DNA of 64,000 bases from contig NZ_CP037993.1 in the NCBI RefSeq assembly GCF_004367745.1, positions 4,216,001 through 4,280,000 of the forward strand. Reading direction: 5' to 3'. The translations under genes and the position numbers were made by a program. Shown in pieces: positions 1 through 8,508 of the stretch (position 1 is the first letter of the stretch; each line of letters opens with the position of its first letter). The notes below the pieces were generated by a model that had not been told where the DNA came from, did not search any database, and was given only the letters and a program-made list of their open reading frames with translations. This stretch comes from Herbaspirillum huttiense (GTDB lineage: Bacteria > Pseudomonadota > Gammaproteobacteria > Burkholderiales > Burkholderiaceae_D).

Positions 1-58
1 ATTCTTCGTGAAAATTTCGTGTTATTTCAATGAGGTTTTGTCGTACCATTACCCGGTC

Positions 59-92
59 TTACAAATTGTAACGTTTCAAGACACCGGATAAA
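59..92 (+). promoter_or_regulatory. candidate promoter/operator of the aryl polyene operon
   Basis: The 213 bases before the first gene hold no convincing ORF. At 59-71 there is a perfect inverted repeat, TTACAA-A-TTGTAA. Its right arm can serve as a weak -35 element, with GATAAA at 87-92 as a -10 about 15 bases further on. The stretch is much more AT-rich than the coding DNA, as expected for the control region of the long operon that follows. No transcription factor can be assigned from sequence alone. Confidence 0.3.
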
Positions 93-213
93 CGCTGTAA
101 ATCAACAAGAAAACAGCGTGTTGACCGCGGGCCGCACCGATGAATGGGGTCCGAACTGGTAGGGGGATCCGGTAAATAACACCGCCAAGCAGAAGCCTAG
201 TGCTTTTCAAGAT

Positions 214-1023
214 ATGTATTCAGGGGATGTCAGTTTTTCAATCGCGTCGCACGCGCAGTGGGTTCCGGGTATCGAATCCCATGCCGATTGGCAACGCTGG
301 ATCAGCGATGATCGCCAGGCCGCTGGTTCGGGGGAACCAGCAGTCAAGTCCATGCCGCCCATGCTGCGTCGACGGACCAGCCCAGTGGGCAAGCTGGCGC
401 TCGAGGCGGCCTATGGCGCACTGAGTGCGGCCTCGCCTGCCATTGCATCCAGCCCCGCCGACGACGCCAGCAAGGACGCGCAAGACATCCCGGTCGTGTT
501 TGCCTCGCGCCACGGCGAATGCGCCCGTTCGGTGGAATTGCAAATGGCCCTGGCCGCTGCTGCGCCCATGTCGCCCACCGCCTTCAGTCTCTCGGTACAC
601 AACGCCAACGCCGGCCTGTTCTCCATCGCCCGTGGCAGCCAGGCCAATACGGTGGCCATTGCAGCCGGCCAGAGTACGGTCGAACATGCCGTCATCGAAG
701 CCTGCGGCCTGCTGGCCGATGGCGCGCGGCAGGTCCTGCTGGTGGTCGCCGATGCACCGCTCCCGACGCTCTTTTCCGATTTCGCCGATGAACACGAAGA
801 GCCCTGCGGCTGGTCCTGGCTGATGCAGGCCGCCGACGAACACGGCGCGCTTCCGACCGTGTCTCTGCAATGGCAACAGATTCAGCCGAGCCACGGCACC
901 CTCCCCTCTGAGAATGCCACCGCTGGCGCGGCCGCGGTGCTGCGCTTCTTCCTCGACGCGTCCACGTCCACCCTGCACCGCCAGGCCGATGGCCGCCGCT
1001 GGCACTGGATGCGGCATGCTTGA
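214..1023 (+). CDS. apeC: beta-ketoacyl synthase chain-length factor (ApeC-like)
   Basis: A 269-residue protein of the Ketoacyl-synt_2 type, about two thirds the length of an active ketosynthase. It has no Cys-His-His triad. The segment VHNANAGLFSIARG near residue 130 resembles the degenerate active-site region of chain-length factors. In characterised APE systems ApeC pairs with the ketosynthase ApeO (here at 12109) and sets polyene length. It is the first gene of the cluster and its stop overlaps the next start (ATG at 1016, TGA at 1021). The ATG at 214 gives the expected N-terminus but has only a weak ribosome site. Function is assigned by family and by its place in the conserved gene order. 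Confidence 0.85.
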   Translation: MYSGDVSFSIASHAQWVPGIESHADWQRWISDDRQAAGSGEPAVKSMPPMLRRRTSPVGKLALEAAYGALSAASPAIASSPADDASKDAQDIPVVFASRHGECARSVELQMALAAAAPMSPTAFSLSVHNANAGLFSIARGSQANTVAIAAGQSTVEHAVIEACGLLADGARQVLLVVADAPLPTLFSDFADEHEEPCGWSWLMQAADEHGALPTVSLQWQQIQPSHGTLPSENATAGAAAVLRFFLDASTSTLHRQADGRRWHWMRHA

Positions 1024-1804
1024 ACGGGCCCTGGCATTGATCGACCGTGGCTGGCGCATCGTGGCCACGGGGATGTGCTTTGCGCTCTTCGGCCTGGGCG
1101 GGCTGATGTTGCGGCTGGTGGTTTTCCCCATTCTGCAGTGCCTGGTCCGCGATCCGCAGCAGCGCGTCAAGCGGGCACGCCACATCATCCGCCTGGCATT
1201 TCGCGCCTTCGTCGAGGTCATGCACATGAGCGGCGTGATCCGCTATGAAATTACCGGACTCGAACGTCTGGATCGCAATGGTCTCCTGATCCTGGCCAAC
1301 CACCCCACGCTCATCGATACCGTGCTGCTGATGGCCTTCGTGCGCCATGCCGACTGCATCGTCAAGGGTGCACTGTGGCGCAATCCCTTTACGCGCGGCC
1401 CGGTCCGTGCGGCGGGTTACATCAGCAATGCCCAGGGACCTGACCTGATCGAGGACTGCATCCGCTCCCTGCGCAGCGGCGGCAACCTGATCATTTTCCC
1501 GGAGGGCACCCGCACGCCCAGCGATGGCCGGATCAGCCTCAAGCGCGGCGCAGCCAATGTGGCCGTACGCGGCGGATGGGCCATCACCCCGGTGCGCATC
1601 CGCTGCACGCCCGGCACCCTCGCCAAGGGCGAGAAATGGTGGAAGGTACCTGCTACGCGCGCACATTTCCGGCTGCATATCGGCGAAGACCTCCATCTCG
1701 ACCACATCATCGCCAGCGAGCAAGCAGCCGGCGCCGACCAACCTACCCTGGCGGCGCGCCAGTTGACGACTTACCTGCAACAGTACTTCACGAAAGAGAA
1801 CTAG
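1016..1804 (+). CDS. lysophospholipid-type acyltransferase of the APE cluster
   Basis: 262 residues starting at the ATG that overlaps the apeC stop; longer upstream extensions read through apeC in the wrong frame. A hydrophobic N-terminal segment (about residues 15-40) suggests membrane attachment. The PlsC signature is present: NHPTLID (the NHx4D catalytic box) and PEGTR (acceptor pocket). It sits where ApeD lies in described APE clusters, so it probably acylates the lipid or glycolipid to which the polyene is attached. The acyl donor and acceptor cannot be read from the sequence. Four bases separate it from the first acyl carrier protein. Confidence 0.82.
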   Translation: MLERALALIDRGWRIVATGMCFALFGLGGLMLRLVVFPILQCLVRDPQQRVKRARHIIRLAFRAFVEVMHMSGVIRYEITGLERLDRNGLLILANHPTLIDTVLLMAFVRHADCIVKGALWRNPFTRGPVRAAGYISNAQGPDLIEDCIRSLRSGGNLIIFPEGTRTPSDGRISLKRGAANVAVRGGWAITPVRIRCTPGTLAKGEKWWKVPATRAHFRLHIGEDLHLDHIIASEQAAGADQPTLAARQLTTYLQQYFTKEN

Positions 1805-1807
1805 GCG

Positions 1808-2071
1808 ATGCACGATCTGGAACAAGACATCAAGCAACTCATCATCGAGGCCCTCGACCTGGAGGACCTCACTCCCGGCGATATCGACAGCGCCGCGCCC
1901 TTGTTCGGCGATGGCCTGGGACTGGATTCGATCGACGCGCTGGAACTGGGCATGAGCCTGCAGAAACGCTACGGCATCAAGCTCTCGGCCAACTCCGAAG
2001 AAACCCGCAAGCACTTCGCCTCGGTTCAGGCGCTGGCTGCGCTGGTAGCCAGCCACCAGGCCACCGCCTGA
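1808..2071 (+). CDS. apeE: acyl carrier protein (ApeE-like)
   Basis: An 87-residue acidic acyl carrier protein with the phosphopantetheine site GLDSIDALELG; the modified Ser is residue 41. It is the first of two adjacent carrier proteins, as in other APE clusters, where one receives the aryl starter and the chain grows on carriers of this pair. The phosphopantetheinyl transferase at 16264 is the likely modifying enzyme. Which of the two carriers corresponds to ApeE rather than ApeF is taken from gene order only. Confidence 0.85.
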   Translation: MHDLEQDIKQLIIEALDLEDLTPGDIDSAAPLFGDGLGLDSIDALELGMSLQKRYGIKLSANSEETRKHFASVQALAALVASHQATA

Positions 2072-2135
2072 GCAGCCCTCCACGCTGCACATTTCAATAA
2101 CGCCCCCGCCAAGCCACTTGCAAGAGAAGCAGATC

Positions 2136-2414
2136 ATGACCACTCTCACACCTGACATGACCAAGGACGAAATCACCGTGTGGATCGTCGATATGCTGCA
2201 CGAGATGTTCGAGCTCGACAAAGCCTCCATCACGCCCCAGTCCAACCTCTACACCGACCTCGACATCGACAGCATTGATGCCGTCGACATCGTCGTCAAA
2301 CTCAACCAGACTACCGGCAAGCGCATCCAGCCCGACGTCTTCCGTAGCGTGCGTACCGTGCAGGATGTGGTCGAGATCCTGGCGAACCTGATGCGCGAAC
2401 AAGCGCACGCATAA
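2136..2414 (+). CDS. apeF: acyl carrier protein (ApeF-like)
   Basis: A 92-residue second carrier protein with DLDIDSIDAVDIV; the attachment Ser is residue 46. The start at 2136 is preferred over an in-frame ATG at 2118 because AGAGAAG lies at proper spacing before it. It differs clearly from the first carrier, so the pair is not a recent duplication and probably divides labour, for example starter loading versus elongation. It is three bases from the membrane-protein gene that follows. Confidence 0.85.
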   Translation: MTTLTPDMTKDEITVWIVDMLHEMFELDKASITPQSNLYTDLDIDSIDAVDIVVKLNQTTGKRIQPDVFRSVRTVQDVVEILANLMREQAHA

Positions 2415-2417
2415 GGC

Positions 2418-2984
2418 ATGAAGCCTCCTGCGATGTCCCGGCTGGCCAGCCTGGCCGGCCCGCTGTTGATCCTGCTGTATCCCCTGCTGATCTGGTATGC
2501 CCACGGCAAGCTTGAACCGCGCCTGCTGGCCCTCTTGCTGGTGCTCATCGCCGCCGTGCGCCTGTTCACCAGCCGCACTGGCCGCCCCCTGCGCTGGATG
2601 GGCGTGGCCGCGCTGGCGCTGGCCGCACCGGCCTTGCTCTGGAACGCGCTGCTGCCGCTGAAGCTCTATCCGGTGGCCATCAGCGCCGGCATGCTGGCGC
2701 TGTTCGGCTACAGCCTCTACAAGCCGCCCACGGTGATCGAACGCATGGCGCGCCTTAGCTCTCCGGACCTGCCCCTGTTCGTCGTCGCCTACACGCGCCG
2801 GGTCACCCAGGTCTGGTGCCTGTTCTTCGCGGTCAACGGCAGCATCGCCCTGGGCACCGCCCTGTGGGCCTCCCCTGCGGTGTGGTCGATGTACACCGGA
2901 GTCATTTCCTACGTCGCCATGGGCGTGCTGTTCGCCGGCGAATATCTGGTGCGTCTGTATGTACGCCGCCAGCATCATGCGTGA
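2418..2984 (+). CDS. integral membrane protein of APE clusters (COG4648-like)
   Basis: 188 residues with about five or six hydrophobic segments: near 10-28, 36-52, 58-75, 80-97, 130-150 and 155-175. No catalytic motif is visible. A membrane protein of this type occupies the same position, between the carrier proteins and the acyl ligase, in known APE clusters (ApeG position). It may anchor the synthase at the inner membrane or help transfer the product, but its job is not established. Its 3' end carries the ribosome site of the next gene. Confidence 0.7.
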   Translation: MKPPAMSRLASLAGPLLILLYPLLIWYAHGKLEPRLLALLLVLIAAVRLFTSRTGRPLRWMGVAALALAAPALLWNALLPLKLYPVAISAGMLALFGYSLYKPPTVIERMARLSSPDLPLFVVAYTRRVTQVWCLFFAVNGSIALGTALWASPAVWSMYTGVISYVAMGVLFAGEYLVRLYVRRQHHA

Positions 2985-2994
2985 GGTGGCCGCC

Positions 2995-4752
2995 ATGAAC
3001 ACGACCGCGCAGCTGGACCTGCTGCAGCTCCCCTTCCAGGCCTTCGACGGTGAGCGCGTGATCGGATGGCGCGATGGTACCGCACTCACGCACGCTGCCT
3101 GGCGCGCCGAAGTGCTGCGCTGGCGGCAGTTGATCACGGCCACGCCCGGAGAGCGCATCGCGCTGTTCCATCACGATTCCCTGCACTTCGCCGCCGCCCT
3201 GTTTGGTATCTGGCTGGCCGGCAAGACAGCCTACCTGCCCAGCGATACCCTGCCCGAAACCTGCCGCCAGCTGCGTACCGAGGTCGATGCATTCGCGGGA
3301 GACTTCGGTGCCCACTGCCCGGCCCTGTGGCCGGCTGCGGATGCCGTCCCTGACGATGCTCTCGCACCTTGGCCTGCCCTGCGCGCCGATTTCACCGGGC
3401 TGGTGGTCTACACCTCCGGCAGTACCGGCCAGGCGCAGGCCATCCCCAAGCAGCTCGGCCAGATGGCCAATGAAGTGGCCACGCTGGAGGCGCTCTTCGG
3501 CAGCATCGCGGGCCAGGCCGACGTGGTGGCCACGGTCTCGCACCAGCACATCTACGGCTTGCTGTTCAAAGTGCTCTGGGCGCTCTGTGCGGGCCGTCCC
3601 ATCCATGCCGGCAGCGCCTTCTTTCCGGAGGATCTGCAGCGCATGACGGGCCCGCGTCCCTGGCTGCTGCTGTCCAGCCCGGCCCATCTGACGCGTCTGT
3701 CCGAACAGGCCACGCAGCCGGACGCGCGGCAGCTGCGCGCCATCTTCTCGTCCGGTGGTCCGCTGCCGGCACAGGCCGCGCGCGATGCCGCACGCCTGCT
3801 GGGTCACCGTCCGCTGGAAATCTATGGCAGCTCCGAGACCGGTGGCATCGCCTGGCGGCAGCCGGAGAGTGATCTGCTGCAATGCCGCGAACACTGGCAG
3901 GCCATGCCCGGCGTGTCGGTACGCATCGGTGCCGAAGGCGCGCTGCAAGTCCGTTCTCCGCATCTGCCCGATGACCAGTGGTTCAGCATGGCCGACCGTG
4001 CGGTGCTGGTGGACGGCCTGCCGGCGGCTTTCGAACTGCGCGGACGCAGCGACCGCATCGTCAAGCTCGAAGAAAAGCGCATCTCGCTGACCCGCATCGA
4101 ACAAGGACTGGCCGCCAGCCCGCTGGTGGCAGACGTGCGCGTGATCGTGCACCAGGGCCGCAGGGCGCGCCAGTTCATCGCCGCCTTCGTGGTGCCGACG
4201 GCGCAAGGCCAGGCCGTGCTGGATGGCCAGGGCAAACTGGCCCTCAATGCCGCTCTCAAGGCCAGCCTGGCCGATGCCGTCGAAGCCATTGCCCTGCCTC
4301 GCCTGTGGCGTTACCTGCCGGCGCTACCATTGAATCCGCAGGGCAAGGTCACGCTCTCGGCACTGACCGCGCTCCTGGAGAGCGCAGGCGCGGCCAACGC
4401 CAGCCCGCCGACCCTGCCCAGGGTGACCGAACTTGAACGCACCGCCGAGCAGGTCCAACTGGCGCTGGAGATCCCCGCCGACCTGCTCTACTTCCAGGGC
4501 CACTTTCCCGGCTCCCCCATCCTGCCCGGCGTGGTGCAGACCGAGTGGTCCCTGATCCTGGGCCGGCGCTATTTCAGCCTGCCGCCAAGGTTCCTGGGCC
4601 TGCAGGCCTTGAAATTCCAGCGCGTCATCACGCCCGGCATGCGCGTCGTGCTGGAACTGCAGCACGATGCAGCCAAGTCGCAACTGGCCTTCCGTCTGCA
4701 TTCGGAGGCCGGGCAGCATGCCAGCGGCCGCTTCCTGCTGGGAGCGGCATGA
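2995..4752 (+). CDS. apeH: aryl-ACP ligase fused to hotdog dehydratase (ApeH-ApeI)
   Basis: A 585-residue fusion. The N-terminal ~460 residues are an adenylate-forming ligase with VVYTSGSTGQAQAIPK (P-loop) and YGSSETGG (adenylate core); it should activate an aromatic acid such as 4-hydroxybenzoate or 4-coumarate and load it on a carrier protein. The last ~115 residues are a FabA/FabZ-like hotdog domain with LYFQGHFPGSPILPGVVQ, matching the separate dehydratase ApeI of other clusters, which works with ApeP. The start at 2995 follows a GAGGTGG ribosome site; upstream in-frame ATGs overlap the previous gene. The stop overlaps the glycosyltransferase start (ATGA). The domain fusion is read directly; the substrate is inferred. 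Confidence 0.88.
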   Translation: MNTTAQLDLLQLPFQAFDGERVIGWRDGTALTHAAWRAEVLRWRQLITATPGERIALFHHDSLHFAAALFGIWLAGKTAYLPSDTLPETCRQLRTEVDAFAGDFGAHCPALWPAADAVPDDALAPWPALRADFTGLVVYTSGSTGQAQAIPKQLGQMANEVATLEALFGSIAGQADVVATVSHQHIYGLLFKVLWALCAGRPIHAGSAFFPEDLQRMTGPRPWLLLSSPAHLTRLSEQATQPDARQLRAIFSSGGPLPAQAARDAARLLGHRPLEIYGSSETGGIAWRQPESDLLQCREHWQAMPGVSVRIGAEGALQVRSPHLPDDQWFSMADRAVLVDGLPAAFELRGRSDRIVKLEEKRISLTRIEQGLAASPLVADVRVIVHQGRRARQFIAAFVVPTAQGQAVLDGQGKLALNAALKASLADAVEAIALPRLWRYLPALPLNPQGKVTLSALTALLESAGAANASPPTLPRVTELERTAEQVQLALEIPADLLYFQGHFPGSPILPGVVQTEWSLILGRRYFSLPPRFLGLQALKFQRVITPGMRVVLELQHDAAKSQLAFRLHSEAGQHASGRFLLGAA

Positions 4753-5525
4753 AGACCGGCATCTCACACAGCACCATCGTGGTGATCCCGGTCTATGACC
4801 ACGAACACGCCATCGGCGCGGTGGTCGCCGCCGTGCGCGGCCACGGCTTGCCCTGCATCCTGGTCGACGATGGCAGCAGTCACGCCTGCGCCACCGTACT
4901 GCAGCAGCTGGCCGCAGCCGAGCCGCAGCACATCACGCTGCTGGTCCATCCGCACAACCAGGGCAAGGGCGGTGCCGTCATGACCGGCCTGCGCCATGCT
5001 GCAGCAGCCGGCTACACTCACGCCCTGCAGATCGATGCCGACGGCCAGCATGACAGCGCCGACATCCCGCGCTTTCTGGCGGCCTCGCAGGCAGCGCCGG
5101 CCGCCGTCATCAACGGCAAACCGATCTACGACGAGAGCGTACCCAAGGGCCGGCTCTATGCCCGCTACCTGACCCACGTCTGGGTGTGGATCAACACGCT
5201 TTCACTGGAGATTGCCGATTCGATGTGCGGCTTCCGGCTCTATCCGCTGGCTCCGACGCTGCAGCTGATGGACCAGGCTCACATCGGCCGGCGCATGGAT
5301 TTCGACACCGAGATCCTGGTACGCCTCTATTGGCGCGGTCTGCGCGTGCAGAACCTCGCCACGCGGGTGCGCTATCCGGCCGACGGCGTGTCGCATTTCC
5401 AGGTCTGGCTGGACAATGTCCTGATCTCGCGCATGCATGCCCGCCTGTTCTTCGGCATGCTGCTGCGTGCGCCCGTGCTGCTGGCGCGCGGCAGCTGGCG
5501 TCGGCTGGGCGGACGCAGCGCATGA
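4749..5525 (+). CDS. family 2 glycosyltransferase of the APE cluster
   Basis: 258 residues with a GT-A fold signature: VVIPVYDHE at the N-terminus, ILVDDGSS, NQGKGGAVMTGL and the metal/sugar-binding QIDADGQHD. It resembles dolichyl-phosphate-mannose synthase-like enzymes without C-terminal membrane helices. It probably transfers a sugar to the lipid-anchored polyene or to the lipid carrier. In several APE clusters this domain and the following acyltransferase form one protein (ApeJ); here they are two genes overlapping by ATGA. Confidence 0.85.
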   Translation: MKTGISHSTIVVIPVYDHEHAIGAVVAAVRGHGLPCILVDDGSSHACATVLQQLAAAEPQHITLLVHPHNQGKGGAVMTGLRHAAAAGYTHALQIDADGQHDSADIPRFLAASQAAPAAVINGKPIYDESVPKGRLYARYLTHVWVWINTLSLEIADSMCGFRLYPLAPTLQLMDQAHIGRRMDFDTEILVRLYWRGLRVQNLATRVRYPADGVSHFQVWLDNVLISRMHARLFFGMLLRAPVLLARGSWRRLGGRSA

Positions 5526-6484
5526 GCCAGCCACCCCGCGCGCGCCATTGGGCGCAGATCAACGAAGTCAGCTTCGTGGCCGGCATGCGCTTGCTGTTCG
5601 CGGTCCATCGCGTGCTGGGCCGGCTGCCCTTCCGGCTCATGCTCTATCCGGTACTGTGCTGGTACATCGCCGCCAATGGCCGTGCCCGCCAGGCCTCGCG
5701 CAACTTCCTGGCGCAGGTCCGCAGCTACCGTCCGCAACTGCCGCTGCGCTCCGGACTTTTTGGCGTTTTCCTTCACTTCGCCGCATTCGGCGAAAGCCTG
5801 CTGGACAAGATGTTGCTGTGGGGCGGCCTGTTCCCGATCAATAAAGTTCATTTGACCGGTAGCGCCCATATCACCGATGCCATTGCCGCCGGACGCGGCG
5901 GACTCATCATCTGCACCCACCTGGGCAACCTCGAACTGTGCCGCGTGATCGGCCGCCAGCATCCGGCTCTGAAGCTCACGGTGCTGGTGCACACGCGGCA
6001 TGCCCAGGCGTTCAACCAGATGCTGGCCCAGCTCGATCCCGGCAGCCAGCTCAACCTGATGCAGGTCACCGACATGTCCCCGGCCACCGCCATGGTGCTG
6101 GCCGAGAAAGTGGCGCAGGGCGAGTTCGTGGTCATCGCCGGTGACCGCGTTCCGGTCTCGCCGCAGCCTCGGGTAGCTCGCGCATCCTTCCTGGGCCGGA
6201 TCGCGCCTTTCCCGATCGGGCCCTACGTGATGGCGGCACTGCTGCAATGTCCGGTCTACCTGATGTTCTCGCGCCGCAGCGCCGAGGGCGCGGAGGTGAG
6301 TTTCGAGGCCTTCCGCGAGCGCATCGTCCTGCCGCGCAAGCAGCGCGACGAAGCACTGGCCGAACTGGCGAGCGCCTACGCCGCACGACTGGAAGCGCAT
6401 TGCCTGCAAGCGCCCTACCAGTGGTTCAATTTCTATGACTTCTGGGCCGACTCGGCCCTGGACGAACACCATGCCTCACACTGA
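5522..6484 (+). CDS. LpxL/HtrB-like acyltransferase of the APE cluster
   Basis: 320 residues. The start is the ATG overlapping the glycosyltransferase stop. It has the pattern of lauroyl/myristoyl acyltransferases: a hydrophobic N-terminal helix, GGLIICTHLGNLELCR around residue 125 (HX4 catalytic box, His then Glu) and FVVIAGDRVPVS near residue 205. It likely completes the lipid anchor of the pigment. The 3' end overlaps the ammonia-lyase gene by 14 bases, consistent with translational coupling. Confidence 0.8.
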   Translation: MSQPPRARHWAQINEVSFVAGMRLLFAVHRVLGRLPFRLMLYPVLCWYIAANGRARQASRNFLAQVRSYRPQLPLRSGLFGVFLHFAAFGESLLDKMLLWGGLFPINKVHLTGSAHITDAIAAGRGGLIICTHLGNLELCRVIGRQHPALKLTVLVHTRHAQAFNQMLAQLDPGSQLNLMQVTDMSPATAMVLAEKVAQGEFVVIAGDRVPVSPQPRVARASFLGRIAPFPIGPYVMAALLQCPVYLMFSRRSAEGAEVSFEAFRERIVLPRKQRDEALAELASAYAARLEAHCLQAPYQWFNFYDFWADSALDEHHASH

Positions 6485-8051
6485 CGTTTCCTCTTCCGCC
6501 AGCAGCAGCCCCATCCGCTTCGGTGCCCAGCCTCTCTCCATCGAGGATGTCGTGGCACTGGCGCGGCGCGAGCGCACGGCGCAACTGCACGATGCCGACA
6601 GCTTCCGTGCGCGCATTGCGCGCGGTGCCGATTTCCTGGACCGCCTCTTGCGCGAGGATGGCACCATTTATGGCGTCACCACCGGCTACGGGGATTCCTG
6701 CACGGTGACCGTCCCGCCCGAACTGGTGCCGGAACTGCCGCACCACCTCTACACCTACCACGGCTGCGGCCTGGGCGCGCTGTTCACGCCGGAGCAATCG
6801 CGCGCCATCCTGGCCGCCCGTCTCAATTCGCTGTGCCAGGGTTTCTCGGGTGTGAGCGTGGCGCTGCTGGAACAGATCACCGGCCTGCTGCACCACGACC
6901 TGCTGCCGCAGATTCCCTGCGAAGGCTCGGTGGGTGCCAGCGGCGACCTGACGCCGTTGTCCTACCTGGCGGCGGTGCTGTGCGGTGAACGCCAGGTCTG
7001 GCGCGACGGCGCCACGGTGCCGGCCGCCGAGGCGCTGGCGGGAGCGGGGATGACACCGCTGCGGTTGCGTCCCAAGGAGGGCCTGGCCATCATGAACGGC
7101 ACGGCCGTCATGACCGCGCTGGCCTGCCTGGCCTTCGACCGCGCCCGCTACCTGTGCCAGCTGGCCACCCGCATCACGGCCATGAGCAGCTTCACGCTGG
7201 ACGGCAATGCCCACCATTTCGATGCCACCCTGTTCTCGGCCAAGCCGCATCCGGGCCAGCAGCAGGTGGCCGGCTGGCTGCAGCGCGACCTGCCGTGCGG
7301 CCAGGCGCACCGTAACGAAAAGCGCCTGCAGGATCGCTATTCGGTGCGCTGCGCGCCGCACGTGATCGGCGTGCTCAATGACGCCCTGCCGTCGCTGCGC
7401 CAGTTCATCGAGAACGAACTCAACAGTGCCAACGACAACCCGCTGATCGACCCCGACGGCGAACGCGTGCTGCACGGCGGCCATTTCTATGGCGGCCATA
7501 TCGCCTTCGCCATGGACAGCATGAAGACCGCCGTGGCCAACATCGCCGACCTGCTCGACCGCCAGATGGCGTTGATGGTAGACCAGCGCTACAACAACGG
7601 CCTGCCGGCCAATCTGTCCGGTGCCCAAGGCCCGCGCGCCCCCATCAACCATGGCCTGAAGGCGCTGCAGATCAGCGCCTCGGCCTGGACCGCCGAAGCC
7701 CTCAAGCTGACCATGCCGGCCTCGGTCTTCTCGCGTTCCACCGAATGCCACAACCAGGACAAGGTCAGCATGGGCACGATTGCCGCACGCGATTGCCTGC
7801 GCGTGCTGGAGCTGACCGAACAGGTCGCCGCCGCCCTGCTGATCACGGTACGCCAGGGTGTCTGGCTGCGCAGCCAGCGCCAGCAGGCCGGCGACACGCC
7901 CTTGCAGGATCTGCCCGCCGGCCGCCTGGCCGCCATGCAGGCCGCGCTGGCCGAAGACATTGCCGTGGTCGATGAAGACCGCATGCTGGAGCCCGACCTG
8001 CGCCTGCTGCTGCAACGTATCCGCGCCCAGGCCTGGAGCCTGTATGAGTGA
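6471..8051 (+). CDS. aromatic amino acid ammonia-lyase, probably tyrosine-specific
   Basis: 526 residues of the HAL/PAL/TAL family. The MIO prosthetic group is formed from Ala156-Ser157-Gly158 in SVGASGDLTPLSYL. The catalytic loop Tyr is in IYGVTTGYGDS and a second family motif is NDNPLID. The substrate-selectivity site reads His91-His92-Leu93; a His-Leu pair there is the signature of tyrosine ammonia-lyases, whereas bacterial histidase has Ser-His. The likely reaction is L-tyrosine to 4-coumarate plus ammonia, supplying the aryl starter. There are no other hut genes nearby, which argues against histidine catabolism. It overlaps both neighbours. Specificity is an inference from one site. Confidence 0.88.
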   Translation: MPHTDVSSSASSSPIRFGAQPLSIEDVVALARRERTAQLHDADSFRARIARGADFLDRLLREDGTIYGVTTGYGDSCTVTVPPELVPELPHHLYTYHGCGLGALFTPEQSRAILAARLNSLCQGFSGVSVALLEQITGLLHHDLLPQIPCEGSVGASGDLTPLSYLAAVLCGERQVWRDGATVPAAEALAGAGMTPLRLRPKEGLAIMNGTAVMTALACLAFDRARYLCQLATRITAMSSFTLDGNAHHFDATLFSAKPHPGQQQVAGWLQRDLPCGQAHRNEKRLQDRYSVRCAPHVIGVLNDALPSLRQFIENELNSANDNPLIDPDGERVLHGGHFYGGHIAFAMDSMKTAVANIADLLDRQMALMVDQRYNNGLPANLSGAQGPRAPINHGLKALQISASAWTAEALKLTMPASVFSRSTECHNQDKVSMGTIAARDCLRVLELTEQVAAALLITVRQGVWLRSQRQQAGDTPLQDLPAGRLAAMQAALAEDIAVVDEDRMLEPDLRLLLQRIRAQAWSLYE

Positions 8052-8508
8052 GACCGTCCTGCCGGCGGGCAAAGTCACCCTGGCCAATTCCCCGTGGCGC
8101 GGCGAAGTCGAATTGCAGATCCAGTTCTATGACCTGGATCCGATAGAAATCGTCTGGCATGGCCGCTACGTCGAATACATGGAAGCCGCGCGCTGCGCCC
8201 TGCTCGATGGCCTCGGCTACAACTATCCGGCCATGAAGGAATCCGGCTATGGCTGGCCGGTGATCGATCTGCACCTGCGTTATGCCGCACCGGCCCGCTT
8301 CGGCCAGCGCATTCGCGTCAGTGCGGCCGTCGTCGAGTGGGAAAACCGCCTGCGCATCGATTACCTTATCAGCGACGCCGCCAGCGGCGCTCGCCTGACC
8401 CGCGCCTCCACCGTCCAGGTGGCGGTGCAGATGAACAACCACGAGATGTGCTTCGTATCGCCCCCGGTACTGTGGCACAAGCTCGGACTGAAGCCTCCTG
8501 CCCCATGA
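8044..8508 (+). CDS. hotdog acyl-ACP/CoA thioesterase (ApeK position)
   Basis: 154 residues of the 4HBT/YbgC type. FYDLDPIEIVWHGRYVEYM contains the catalytic Asp and the conserved region that normally reads D-x-x-x-x-V-x-H-x-x-Y. It starts at the ATG inside the last codons of the lyase gene and ends over the next start (ATGA). In the cluster it could release the finished polyene from its carrier or proofread stalled chains. Confidence 0.82.
   Translation: MSETVLPAGKVTLANSPWRGEVELQIQFYDLDPIEIVWHGRYVEYMEAARCALLDGLGYNYPAMKESGYGWPVIDLHLRYAAPARFGQRIRVSAAVVEWENRLRIDYLISDAASGARLTRASTVQVAVQMNNHEMCFVSPPVLWHKLGLKPPAP

Noticed and set aside
6471-8051. Histidase of histidine catabolism
   Set aside because: No hutU, hutI or hutG neighbours, location inside the pigment operon and a His-Leu instead of Ser-His selectivity pair.
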